Virus record (IMG/VR): IMGVR_UViG_3300031758_000027
Span: 33,051-97,050 of that record
Source: a virus
Length of the DNA stretch: 64,000 nt
Direction: 5' to 3' (one strand)
The notes under the pieces are model-generated. The model saw only the letters and a program-made list of their open reading frames with translations. It searched no databases and was not told the DNA's origin. The translations under genes were made by a program, and so were the position numbers. Positions within the stretch are counted from its first letter, which is position 1; each line of letters opens with the position of its first letter. Positions 26,004-33,892 of this stretch are shown piece after piece.

Positions 26004-28466
26004 ATGGCAGAAAGAATTGTATCAGCCGGGGTATTTACGAGAGAAGTAGATCAATCATTTTTACCACAAGCTATCGGTCAAATTGGTGCTGCAATTGTAG
26101 GTCCAACTGTAAAAGGACCGGCACTAATACCAACAAAAGTTTCATCTTTCTCTGAATTTCAACAAATATTTGGTTCATATACCTCAGATTCATATGTACC
26201 ATTTACAGTTGAAGAATATTTGAGAAATGGAAATGTAATTACCGTAACACGTCTTTTATATGAAGATGGATATGGATTAAGAAACGGCGGATTGGCCGTT
26301 ATTGCAAAATCAGGATCAGTACAAGCAGTAACGCACGTACTTCATCCAACTCAACCAGTATCATATGTAGATTCAACTACCAATGTATTTGAACAATCCG
26401 CAATAACAAATGGTCCTTCTGGAAGTTTTGTATTAACGTTGTCAGGATCATTCGGAACTACTACGGTACCTGGATTCAGTGCATTTTTATCTGGAAATGG
26501 TTCTAGCATATCAGCATCAATTGATTCCACTAAAAATAACTACGTAACTAAAATATTTGGTAATTCTCCAAAATCTTTAGATTATCCTGTGTATGTTCAA
26601 TATGAAAATTCTAGCGCTACAAGTCTCTTTAATAATTTAGGAGATGTTACTATTGAATTAGGAATATTGAATAACTATTATTTCTTAACTGATTATTCAA
26701 CTGCAGCAACCCCGTGGATTACTTCACAAAAAATTGGTACGGTTACTAAAAATTTATTTAAGTTTCATACATTATCACATGGTACTTCTGTGAGTCATGA
26801 AGTTAAAGTTGGTATTCGAGATGTAAGAACTGCATCAGAAGTTGCAGATCCAAATGGATATGGTACATTTACAGTAGAAGTACGACGAGTTAATACTGCA
26901 AATATTCCAAATTCACCATATGCATCACAAGATACAGATCAAACACCTGATATTGTTGAGACATATTTAAATTGTAACTTAGATCCAGATTCTCCTAATT
27001 ATATTGCACGTAGAATTGGTAATCGTTATCAAACTGTAACTGATGCTGGAAATATTGTTGTTAATGGCGATTATCCAAATCTTTCAAAATACATTCGTGT
27101 AGAAGTAACAGATGGTGTTGCAAATAAAACTAATGAAAAAACATTGATTCCATTTGGATTCCGTGCACCTAGTTCACCAATTCCATTAGTTTCTGGTTCA
27201 TTGAATTTAACTGCTGCAGCATATAATACTTCTCAAGTAGTATCTAACATATACAATGCAAATAACTATTTTGGATTTGATTTTACAAATACTACTAATT
27301 TAAATTATTTAGCACCAACACCATCATCAGGTTCTACAACGGGTAGCAATGCAGATTTCTATCTAGGAAATGTTAGTCAAGATACACAGGCAGCATTCCC
27401 TTCATTAACTGCACCGTATACCGGATCTATAGAAACTGCTTTAACAACTGGTACTAACTATTTTACTAGCAATGTAGCTACCACTACAAGAAAATTCATT
27501 GTTCCATTCCAAGGTGGTTTTGATGGATCTCGTCCAAACTTACCAAAATATTCAGGAACCAATATAGCAAATACTAATGTATTTGGATTTGATTGTAGTA
27601 CGGCTACTGCAACTGGTACTAAAGCATATAATAAAGCATTTACATTGTTATCTAATACAGATTATTATGATTTCAATATGCTTATAACTCCAGGTATATT
27701 GCAAAGCAAACATAGTGCAGTAACAACTCTTGCAAGAAATTTAGTAACTAATCGTCAAGATGCATTCTATGTAATGGATTCTAATGCATTGACAGATTCA
27801 ATTTCTACGGTTGTTAATGATATCACTACTTTGGATAACAATTATACGGCAACATATTGGCCATGGGTAAGAATTACAAATCCTGCAAACAATGTTCCAC
27901 TTTGGGTTCCACCAAGTGTTGTTGTTCCAGGGGCATTAGCATTTAATGATGCAGTTTCAGCTCCATGGTATGCACCAGCTGGTTTGAACAGAGGGGGATT
28001 GACTACAGTATCTGATACATATCAAAATTTATCACAAGCAGATCGAAATACATTGTATGAAGCTCGCATTAATCCTATTGCGAACTTCCCTAACGATGGA
28101 GTAGTGATTTGGGGTCAAAAGACCTTACAGGCTCGACCAAGTGCATTAGACCGAGTAAATGTGCGTCGTTTGTTGATTGCGGTTAAGAAGTTTATTGCAT
28201 CATCAACTCGTTATTTAGTATTTGATCAAAATACAACACAGACTCGTGATAGATTTGCTCAGATTGCTAATCCATATTTAGAATCAGTACGTGCACAGCA
28301 AGGTTTATATGCGTTTCGAGTAGTAATGGATGCAACAAATAATACACCAGATATTATTGATCAAAACATTCTTTACGGACAAATATTCCTTCAGCCAACT
28401 CGTACGGCAGAATTTATTATCCTAGATTTCAATATTCAACCAACGGGAGCAGCATTTCCAGAATAG
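26004..28466 (+). CDS. 18: Tail sheath protein (gp18-like)
   Basis: Contractile sheath subunit, 820 residues (T4: 659). The conserved N-terminus SAGVFTREVDQSFLPQAIGQIGAAIVGPTVKGPALIPTKV is the classic sheath start, with FQQIFGSYTSDSYVPFTVEEYLRNG after it. Conserved C-terminal blocks are VIWGQKTLQARPSALDRVNVRRLLIAVKKFI near 700-730 and the final LDFNIQPTGAAFPE. The middle (about 110-480) is a variable surface domain rich in S, T and N and larger than in T4. An AAAGGAG site precedes the ATG and a terminator follows. Confidence 0.96.
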   Translation: MAERIVSAGVFTREVDQSFLPQAIGQIGAAIVGPTVKGPALIPTKVSSFSEFQQIFGSYTSDSYVPFTVEEYLRNGNVITVTRLLYEDGYGLRNGGLAVIAKSGSVQAVTHVLHPTQPVSYVDSTTNVFEQSAITNGPSGSFVLTLSGSFGTTTVPGFSAFLSGNGSSISASIDSTKNNYVTKIFGNSPKSLDYPVYVQYENSSATSLFNNLGDVTIELGILNNYYFLTDYSTAATPWITSQKIGTVTKNLFKFHTLSHGTSVSHEVKVGIRDVRTASEVADPNGYGTFTVEVRRVNTANIPNSPYASQDTDQTPDIVETYLNCNLDPDSPNYIARRIGNRYQTVTDAGNIVVNGDYPNLSKYIRVEVTDGVANKTNEKTLIPFGFRAPSSPIPLVSGSLNLTAAAYNTSQVVSNIYNANNYFGFDFTNTTNLNYLAPTPSSGSTTGSNADFYLGNVSQDTQAAFPSLTAPYTGSIETALTTGTNYFTSNVATTTRKFIVPFQGGFDGSRPNLPKYSGTNIANTNVFGFDCSTATATGTKAYNKAFTLLSNTDYYDFNMLITPGILQSKHSAVTTLARNLVTNRQDAFYVMDSNALTDSISTVVNDITTLDNNYTATYWPWVRITNPANNVPLWVPPSVVVPGALAFNDAVSAPWYAPAGLNRGGLTTVSDTYQNLSQADRNTLYEARINPIANFPNDGVVIWGQKTLQARPSALDRVNVRRLLIAVKKFIASSTRYLVFDQNTTQTRDRFAQIANPYLESVRAQQGLYAFRVVMDATNNTPDIIDQNILYGQIFLQPTRTAEFIILDFNIQPTGAAFPE

Positions 28467-28489
28467 AAATCAAAATGATTTACAAGAAA

Positions 28490-28515
28490 GGTAGGACTTT
28501 GGTTCTACCTTTTTT
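28490..28515 (+). terminator. Rho-independent terminator after sheath gene
   Basis: An 8-base stem, GGTAGGAC (28490-28497) with GTTCTACC (28502-28509), has loop TTTG and six following T. Two G-T or A-T-adjacent wobble pairs are included. Confidence 0.9.
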
Positions 28516-28526
28516 ACTTTGCTTGA

Positions 28527-28540
28527 TATTTATAAGAAAA
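28527..28540 (+). promoter_or_regulatory. Candidate late promoter motif before tube gene
   Basis: TATTTATAAGAAAA, preceded by TGA, starts 12 bases after the sheath terminator and 29 bases before ATG 28556. Confidence 0.58.
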
Positions 28541-28555
28541 TAACAAAGGAATAAA

Positions 28556-29080
28556 ATGGCATTAATAGATCAAGTGAATCCGGCTCTAGCTGACTTTGGA
28601 GCTGAAGTTGATTTCTTTAATAAAGCGTATTCATGGGAACCCAAGAAAAAACATCAGTTTATTATGGTGATTCAGGGAATACCTGCATATCTAATTAAAA
28701 CTTCTGCAAAACCAGAAATAGATAATGGGGAAGTAACTTTAGATCATATCAACGTTCAGCGTTACGTTAAAGGAAAATCTAAATGGAATGCTTTAGATAT
28801 TACGTTGTATGATCCAATTGTCCCATCGGCTGCACAAGCAGTAATGGAATGGGTACGTTTGCATCATGAATCTGCAACCGGTAGAGATGGCTATTCTTCA
28901 TTTTATAAAAAAGAAATTCGTTTACGTCAACTTTCTCCATTGGGTGAAATTATTGAAGAGTGGATCTTGAATGGTGCGTATATTCAATCTGCTAAATTTG
29001 GAGATGTAGATTGGTCAGCTGAAGACCCTGTTGAAATTTCAATGACTCTTCGTTACGATTGGGCATTCTTAAATTTCTAA
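28556..29080 (+). CDS. 19: Tail tube protein (gp19-like)
   Basis: Inner tail tube subunit, 174 residues (T4: 163). YSWEPKKKHQFIMVIQGIPAYLIKT near residues 25-50, WNALDITLYDPIVPSAAQAVMEWV near 80-105 and the C-terminal DWSAEDPVEISMTLRYDWAFL are typical of T4-like tube proteins. An AAAGGAATAAA site precedes the ATG. The gene is flanked on both sides by terminators with promoter motifs, so it forms a single-gene unit. That fits the high copy number needed. Confidence 0.95.
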   Translation: MALIDQVNPALADFGAEVDFFNKAYSWEPKKKHQFIMVIQGIPAYLIKTSAKPEIDNGEVTLDHINVQRYVKGKSKWNALDITLYDPIVPSAAQAVMEWVRLHHESATGRDGYSSFYKKEIRLRQLSPLGEIIEEWILNGAYIQSAKFGDVDWSAEDPVEISMTLRYDWAFLNF

Positions 29081-29100
29081 TCAAAATACTAGTAACTAGA

Positions 29101-29126
29101 ATGGGAGTTTATGACTCCCATTTTTT
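29101..29126 (+). terminator. Rho-independent terminator after tube gene
   Basis: A perfect 8-base stem, ATGGGAGT (29101-29108) with ACTCCCAT (29114-29121), has loop TTATG and runs into T 29121-29126. Confidence 0.92.
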
Positions 29127-29136
29127 ATGTTCATGA

Positions 29137-29150
29137 TATTTATAATAAAG
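29137..29150 (+). promoter_or_regulatory. Candidate late promoter motif before tail chaperone gene
   Basis: TATTTATAATAAAG, preceded by TGA, lies ten bases after the tube terminator and 24 bases before ATG 29169's ribosome-binding site region (AAAGGA). Confidence 0.58.
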
Positions 29151-29168
29151 GTTATATAAAGGATTCAA

Positions 29169-29924
29169 ATGAGTAAATTGACAGATCGAGTTGACAATCA
29201 AAACATTATTAATTTAGCACGAAAACAATACGAAACCGAACAAAAAAGCAAATTGCCTTCGGTTATTGTTCCATTATCAAGCGGAGGAAAAATATATCCG
29301 CAATCATCCATTTTAAGTTCTGGCACCGTAGAAATGCGTTACATGACTGCATATGATGAAGATATTTTAACTAATGCATCTTACATACAAAACGGCGTAG
29401 TATTTGATAAATTGTTAGAATCTGTAATATTACCTCCAGTAAATGTATCAGAAATATCTATTGTAGACAAATTAGGATTAATTATCAATGCTAGAATATT
29501 AGCATATGGCTCAGATTATGAAGTAGTCGTAACAGATCCAAAAACAAACAATGATATTACTAGAACTGTAGATTTAAAAACTTTAAAACCAAGGACATTT
29601 TCTTTGCAACCAAATGAAGCAGGAGAATTTTCATTTAAAACAGATACTCACACTATATGGTTTCATTATCCAACAAAAGATTCTGTAGAAGATACTATAT
29701 CTGGATATTTAAAAAACATTATAACACAAGTAAATGATTCTCGTGATAAATCTGTTATTGAAAATTTTATTCGTTATGAATTTTTATCATTAGATTCAAA
29801 ACGTTTTCGAAAATATGTTTCGGATAACACACCTGGTTTAGATTTAACAGTTGAAATTGAAGGTGAAGATGGGAGCACCTTCACTACCGGGTTTCCGATC
29901 GGACCACAACTTTTTTGGTTTTAA
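29169..29924 (+). CDS. 26: Baseplate/tail assembly protein (gp26-like, T4_baseplate family), possible tail chaperone
   Basis: The product is 251 residues. The motifs SVIVPLSSGGKIYP, TVEMRYMTAYDEDILTNASYI and the C-terminal FPIGPQLFWF match the T4 gp26-type baseplate family. The gene lies exactly where other contractile and long-tailed phages encode the tail-assembly chaperone: after sheath and tube, before the tape measure. Its end overlaps a +1 reading frame that continues into the next small gene, and the last sense codon plus stop (TTT TAA) is a potential slip site. T4 nomenclature calls gp26 a hub subunit. The chaperone role is my inference from synteny. Confidence 0.8.
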   Translation: MSKLTDRVDNQNIINLARKQYETEQKSKLPSVIVPLSSGGKIYPQSSILSSGTVEMRYMTAYDEDILTNASYIQNGVVFDKLLESVILPPVNVSEISIVDKLGLIINARILAYGSDYEVVVTDPKTNNDITRTVDLKTLKPRTFSLQPNEAGEFSFKTDTHTIWFHYPTKDSVEDTISGYLKNIITQVNDSRDKSVIENFIRYEFLSLDSKRFRKYVSDNTPGLDLTVEIEGEDGSTFTTGFPIGPQLFWF

Positions 29925-29943
29925 TCCAAAAGATCGTGTAGCC

Positions 29944-30138
29944 ATGCACGACAATCTTTTTAATTTATTATGGCACGGTGAAGGTCGATGGCATTGGAAT
30001 GATATATATTATATGCCCGTACATATTCGTACGCACTGGACTCGTCGCATAAATAAAATCTTAAAAGAACGAGAAGAATATGCAGAATCTGTTCTACAAG
30101 CTCAACAAAATGCAAAACGCAAAAGTAACAGGCGTTAA
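29944..30138 (+). CDS. Small baseplate/tail assembly protein (gp51-like?), possibly made by frameshift from the upstream gene
   Basis: A 64-residue product if started at ATG 29944, reading MHDNLFNLLWHGEGRW. The same frame is open back to 29851, overlapping the upstream gene by 74 bases. The core WHWNDIYYMPVHIRTHWTRRINKIL resembles small proteins paired with gp26-type genes (MP-x-x-x-R-x-(F/W)-Y/W pattern). There is no ribosome-binding site before 29944. A fusion to the upstream protein would read LFWFNPKDRVAMHDNLF across the junction, which is natural-looking. It is either a separate gene or the second half of a frameshifted chaperone; I cannot decide from sequence alone. Confidence 0.65.
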   Translation: MHDNLFNLLWHGEGRWHWNDIYYMPVHIRTHWTRRINKILKEREEYAESVLQAQQNAKRKSNRR

Positions 30139-30152
30139 TATTTATAATAAAT
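30139..30152 (+). promoter_or_regulatory. Late promoter motif abutting tape-measure reading frame
   Basis: TATTTATAATAAAT runs into ATG 30151. If it acts as a -10 element, the transcript would begin at or after that ATG, favouring the start at 30211. Confidence 0.5.
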
Positions 30153-31914
30153 GATAAAGAACTCACAATATGATTTAATTCTGCGTTTAAAACAACAAGC
30201 TCGGCATGGTATGGCAGACACTCCAAATAATGATAATCCATATAATAATCCGTTAAATATCGATTGGAATACAGTAACTGACAGTGGCAAAGCTTTTTTA
30301 GATTTAATTAAAACTTTAACAACAGCTGTTGATAATTTTGGTTCTGCTTTTGATAAATTGAATAAAGGATTTGCAACCTCACTTGGTATACAAACAATTG
30401 CAAAACGTGTAAGTTCATTAGGCGATGCATATACAGAGGCTACAAAAGATGCATTAGCATTAGAAAATCGAAATAAACAATTAAATAAAGGTTTTGGTAT
30501 AACAACTGCAGCTGCAGCAAAACTATCAGAAAATTTACAAAAAGTAGCATCTACTTATAAATTTACTAGTCAACAAAGTATGCAGTATGCCGTTGGTATT
30601 AAAAAAATGCTACCAACGTTTAATCAAACAGCTAATACTAATACTGAATTTTATGCAAGTTTACAAAAAGTTCAAGATATAACAAGAACTAATTTAGGAT
30701 TATCTGAAGAACAAGCAAATTCATATACACAATATGCAGCTTCACAAAATGAAAGTGCTGATGCATCATTACGAGTAGCACAAGCTGTAGCAAAAGCATT
30801 TGGTGATGAATCGGGAGATTTAGGTTATTTTTCAATGATAACTACCGAAATAGCTGGATTATCTGAAGACATACAATTACAATATGGAAAGGTTCCTGGA
30901 AATTTAGAAACAGCTGTAATTAAAGCAAAAAAATTCGGACTTTCAATTGAACAAATTGCTAAAGCATCTAGTGACATGTTACAGATTGAAACTAGCATCG
31001 GACAAGAATTAGAATATCAATTACTAAGTGGTCGTCGATTAGTTGATAGTTCTGGTAAGAGTTTAACTAACACGTTCCGAGAGGCAGCATTGCGTGGTGA
31101 TATGAATGCACAAGCAGATGCAATGAATAAAATCTTAGAACAGGAAGGTGAAACTTTAGAAAACAATTTGTTTGCTCGTAAACAGATGGCTGAATTATTA
31201 GGAATGGATGAAAAATCATTATCATCTGCCCTACAGAAGAAAAAAATATTAGATAAAGCTGCAGCTTCTGGTATTACTATAGATTTAAATGGATCAAATG
31301 CATTAGAACAAGCTGCTGCAGCAGTAGAAGCTGGAGCTTTAAGTCCAGCAGATTTTGAATCACTTAAAAATGCAACTGATACTCGTTCAACAGAAGATTT
31401 ATTAAAACAAATTTTAGATGTTGAACAAGAAACATTATTTGCTACAGTATTAGGAAATCAACAACAAATAATTTCTGCAACTAAATCTGGTATTACAGGC
31501 GGCGCTAAAGAATTATTAAAAAACTTAGGCATATCCGATGAAATGATTAATGCTGTAGGCACCGCGCAAACAATAAAAAATGTATTAAAAGCAGGATCTG
31601 ATGCAAAAACAGGAATAAAAGGCGGAACCGGAAAAGGACTCCCAGGATCAGACCAAGTTAATCAATTAGATGGTAGCGATGTAGTAATACCACCAGGGTC
31701 TTCAAAAGCAATTTTAATGGGCCCTGATCAAATTAATTTACGTGATGATGATATGGTTATTGCTGGCACAAACTTAGGTGGTACTGGAGGTAATAATACA
31801 AACATGCAAACATTTGCAAACATGATAGTTGCTGCAATTAACAATCAAACAGCACAATTAAAACAAAACGATCGTTTATTTGGTGGCGGAATGAATGCAC
31901 CTTATTACGGATAA
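30151..31914 (+). CDS. Probable tape measure protein (gp29-like)
   Basis: Long helical protein of 587 residues, close to the 590 of T4 gp29. It is alanine- and glutamine-rich with repeated helices (LENRNKQLNKGFGITTAAAAKL, ASLRVAQAVAKAFGDESG) and no catalytic motif. A glycine-rich C-terminal segment with GGTGKGLPGSDQVNQLDGSDVVIPPGS follows. Position after the chaperone pair and before the tube cap is where a tape measure belongs. Two starts are possible: ATG 30151, four bases after a promoter-like octamer, or ATG 30211 (MADTPNNDNPYNNP, 567 residues). The second fits a transcript starting from that promoter. Confidence 0.72.
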   Translation: MIKNSQYDLILRLKQQARHGMADTPNNDNPYNNPLNIDWNTVTDSGKAFLDLIKTLTTAVDNFGSAFDKLNKGFATSLGIQTIAKRVSSLGDAYTEATKDALALENRNKQLNKGFGITTAAAAKLSENLQKVASTYKFTSQQSMQYAVGIKKMLPTFNQTANTNTEFYASLQKVQDITRTNLGLSEEQANSYTQYAASQNESADASLRVAQAVAKAFGDESGDLGYFSMITTEIAGLSEDIQLQYGKVPGNLETAVIKAKKFGLSIEQIAKASSDMLQIETSIGQELEYQLLSGRRLVDSSGKSLTNTFREAALRGDMNAQADAMNKILEQEGETLENNLFARKQMAELLGMDEKSLSSALQKKKILDKAAASGITIDLNGSNALEQAAAAVEAGALSPADFESLKNATDTRSTEDLLKQILDVEQETLFATVLGNQQQIISATKSGITGGAKELLKNLGISDEMINAVGTAQTIKNVLKAGSDAKTGIKGGTGKGLPGSDQVNQLDGSDVVIPPGSSKAILMGPDQINLRDDDMVIAGTNLGGTGGNNTNMQTFANMIVAAINNQTAQLKQNDRLFGGGMNAPYYG

Positions 31915-31925
31915 TGGAGTAAAAT

Positions 31926-33599
31926 ATGAGTAATCCAACATTAGGAAATCAATCACAATTTACGGCTCCATTTAATATATTACCGGATGTAATATATACA
32001 AATCCTACTGCAAACACCGCACAATTCAAAGCTCCATATCCGCCTATAGGTCCACCTAGAACATACGTCAATCCTACTAGAAATAATCCACAATTTATTT
32101 CTACATATACAGCATTTTCTGGATATTATACTGGAAATCCATATAATACCGTTAAAGATTTACCGAGAATTGCAGACAGAGCAATGCCGGTATATGATGG
32201 GAATAGTGAATTTTTTAAATCTTCATTCATTAGAAATAGTTCTAACGGAAAAGTATGGACTGCAATGACCCCAGAAGCATCAAATATTACTTTAAGTTCT
32301 ATAGGTGCAAGTGCATTGAGTTTAGCCGGCAGTGCTGTTGCTAGTTTAGTAGGAATACCACAACTTTCACAAGCAGTAAATTCATTTATAGGACCGCAGA
32401 CATCAACATACGCAACATTAACTGCCAATCAAACTAAACCTATTCCTGGAGTAAAATATGCCGATTTTAGAAATCGCAGAGTTATTGAAAATCCGGGAGC
32501 AGCAACGTTGTTAAGATTAGATGGCGCTGCTGCATTTACTAGAACTGGAAATGCACGTACCGGATTGTTTGCAGCTGCTAGTGCAAATCCGTTAGGCGGT
32601 GCGTATGCTGTATTTAATTTAGATGGTGCTAGTACTACTGGATATGGTTGGGGTAGTCATGATGCTACAACTGCTATACGAAATGATTTTACTTTGAAAA
32701 GTCATGTATCAAAACGTTGGAACAAAGATCTAAAAATATGGGAAAAGACAAAACGCTTCCCGGATCTAGGAATTCCGTTTCGAGGAGATCGTGTTAATGT
32801 TATAGATTTTGGTCAAAGAACTGAGGAGAATGCATATCGTTGGCATTCAATTCCTGGACCATTAGGACTTACACAAGATTTTATTAAATTTTATTTTACT
32901 GGACCAAAACTTCGTCCTGGATTATATCAACCAGATGTTCGAGAAACTACAAGTGAGCTAGATATTGATCGAAATACAACTGATGATATTATTGTATTCA
33001 GAGCTACGATTTCTAGTTTAAGTGATCAATTTAATGCACAATGGGCTGCACAAAACATGATTGGTCGAGCTGACCCTAATTATCAATACAAAGGTTTTGA
33101 ACGATCTTTAAGTTTAGATTTTACTGTGTATGCAACAGATCGAGATGAACTGCAACCTATATGGAGAAAATTAAATGCACTCGCAGGATATACAGCTCCA
33201 ATTTATAATTCTGATATAACAATGGCCGGCCCATGGATGCGAATAACAATTGGAGATTTATTTCGACAAACACCAGTAGTATTAACTGATTTAACTTATA
33301 CATTGCATGATCAAGATTCTACATGGGAAACTAATATTGAAGCCGATGTTACTAACATGCAAGTCCCACATCGTGTTGAAGTTAAATGTGGATTTAATAT
33401 CATTGGAAATGAAGTTCCGCAAAATAATGGTAAATTCTATACATTGGCAAAAAGATTTGATCCTAATACAGGTGAAAGCAAAACGGGAGATGATAACTGG
33501 TTAAGCGATTTTAAAGGAAATTCTGCAGCAACCGGTTCATTGAATGAAAGTTGGATCAAACGAGATAGAGATAAAGGAACAGTAAAGGTAACATCATGA
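31926..33599 (+). CDS. Baseplate tail-tube cap / hub protein (gp48/gp54-like)
   Basis: A 557-residue protein preceded by TGGAG. The N-terminal 60 residues contain NPT-x-N-x-x-QF repeats (TNPTANTAQF, VNPTRNNPQF). The C-terminal third has FERSLSLDFTVYATDRDELQPIWRKLNALAGY, followed by GPWMRITIGDLFRQTPVVLTDLTYTL. That is the pattern of tail-tube initiator and cap proteins (gp48/gp54 type) that nucleate tube polymerisation on the baseplate. It is larger than T4 gp48 (364) or gp54 (320). It may combine roles. The stop overlaps the next start (ATGA). Confidence 0.6.
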   Translation: MSNPTLGNQSQFTAPFNILPDVIYTNPTANTAQFKAPYPPIGPPRTYVNPTRNNPQFISTYTAFSGYYTGNPYNTVKDLPRIADRAMPVYDGNSEFFKSSFIRNSSNGKVWTAMTPEASNITLSSIGASALSLAGSAVASLVGIPQLSQAVNSFIGPQTSTYATLTANQTKPIPGVKYADFRNRRVIENPGAATLLRLDGAAAFTRTGNARTGLFAAASANPLGGAYAVFNLDGASTTGYGWGSHDATTAIRNDFTLKSHVSKRWNKDLKIWEKTKRFPDLGIPFRGDRVNVIDFGQRTEENAYRWHSIPGPLGLTQDFIKFYFTGPKLRPGLYQPDVRETTSELDIDRNTTDDIIVFRATISSLSDQFNAQWAAQNMIGRADPNYQYKGFERSLSLDFTVYATDRDELQPIWRKLNALAGYTAPIYNSDITMAGPWMRITIGDLFRQTPVVLTDLTYTLHDQDSTWETNIEADVTNMQVPHRVEVKCGFNIIGNEVPQNNGKFYTLAKRFDPNTGESKTGDDNWLSDFKGNSAATGSLNESWIKRDRDKGTVKVTS

Positions 33600-33892
33600 A
33601 TCGATATTCAACAACTAAAATCATTAAAACGGACTCTGGAAAACGTCGATTAGAAACAACGATATTACCTCCCGTAAATAATGGTTCTTTTATTTTAATT
33701 AGAACTACTAGTACAGAACGTTTAGATAAATTAGCACAACGTTTTTATGGAGATCCAACAGCCTGGCCAATTATTGCTGAAGCAAATGGTATTGGCAAAG
33801 GAACAATAGTAATACCTCCAAATACTAGACTACAAATTCCAACTATAAATGATATAGATAATTTTTTAAATAATATAAATTCTAGAAGATGA
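33596..33892 (+). CDS. 53: LysM-domain baseplate protein (gp53-like)
   Basis: A 98-residue protein with one LysM-like domain covering about residues 33-85: ERLDKLAQRFYGDPTAWPIIAEANG, then the IVIPPNTRLQIP strand. T4 gp53 is a baseplate wedge protein with a LysM-like domain, and compact LysM proteins commonly sit between tube-cap and hub genes in contractile phages. The domain is likely structural, binding neighbouring baseplate parts rather than peptidoglycan. It overlaps both neighbours by four bases, so the three baseplate genes are translationally coupled. Confidence 0.78.
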   Translation: MNRYSTTKIIKTDSGKRRLETTILPPVNNGSFILIRTTSTERLDKLAQRFYGDPTAWPIIAEANGIGKGTIVIPPNTRLQIPTINDIDNFLNNINSRR

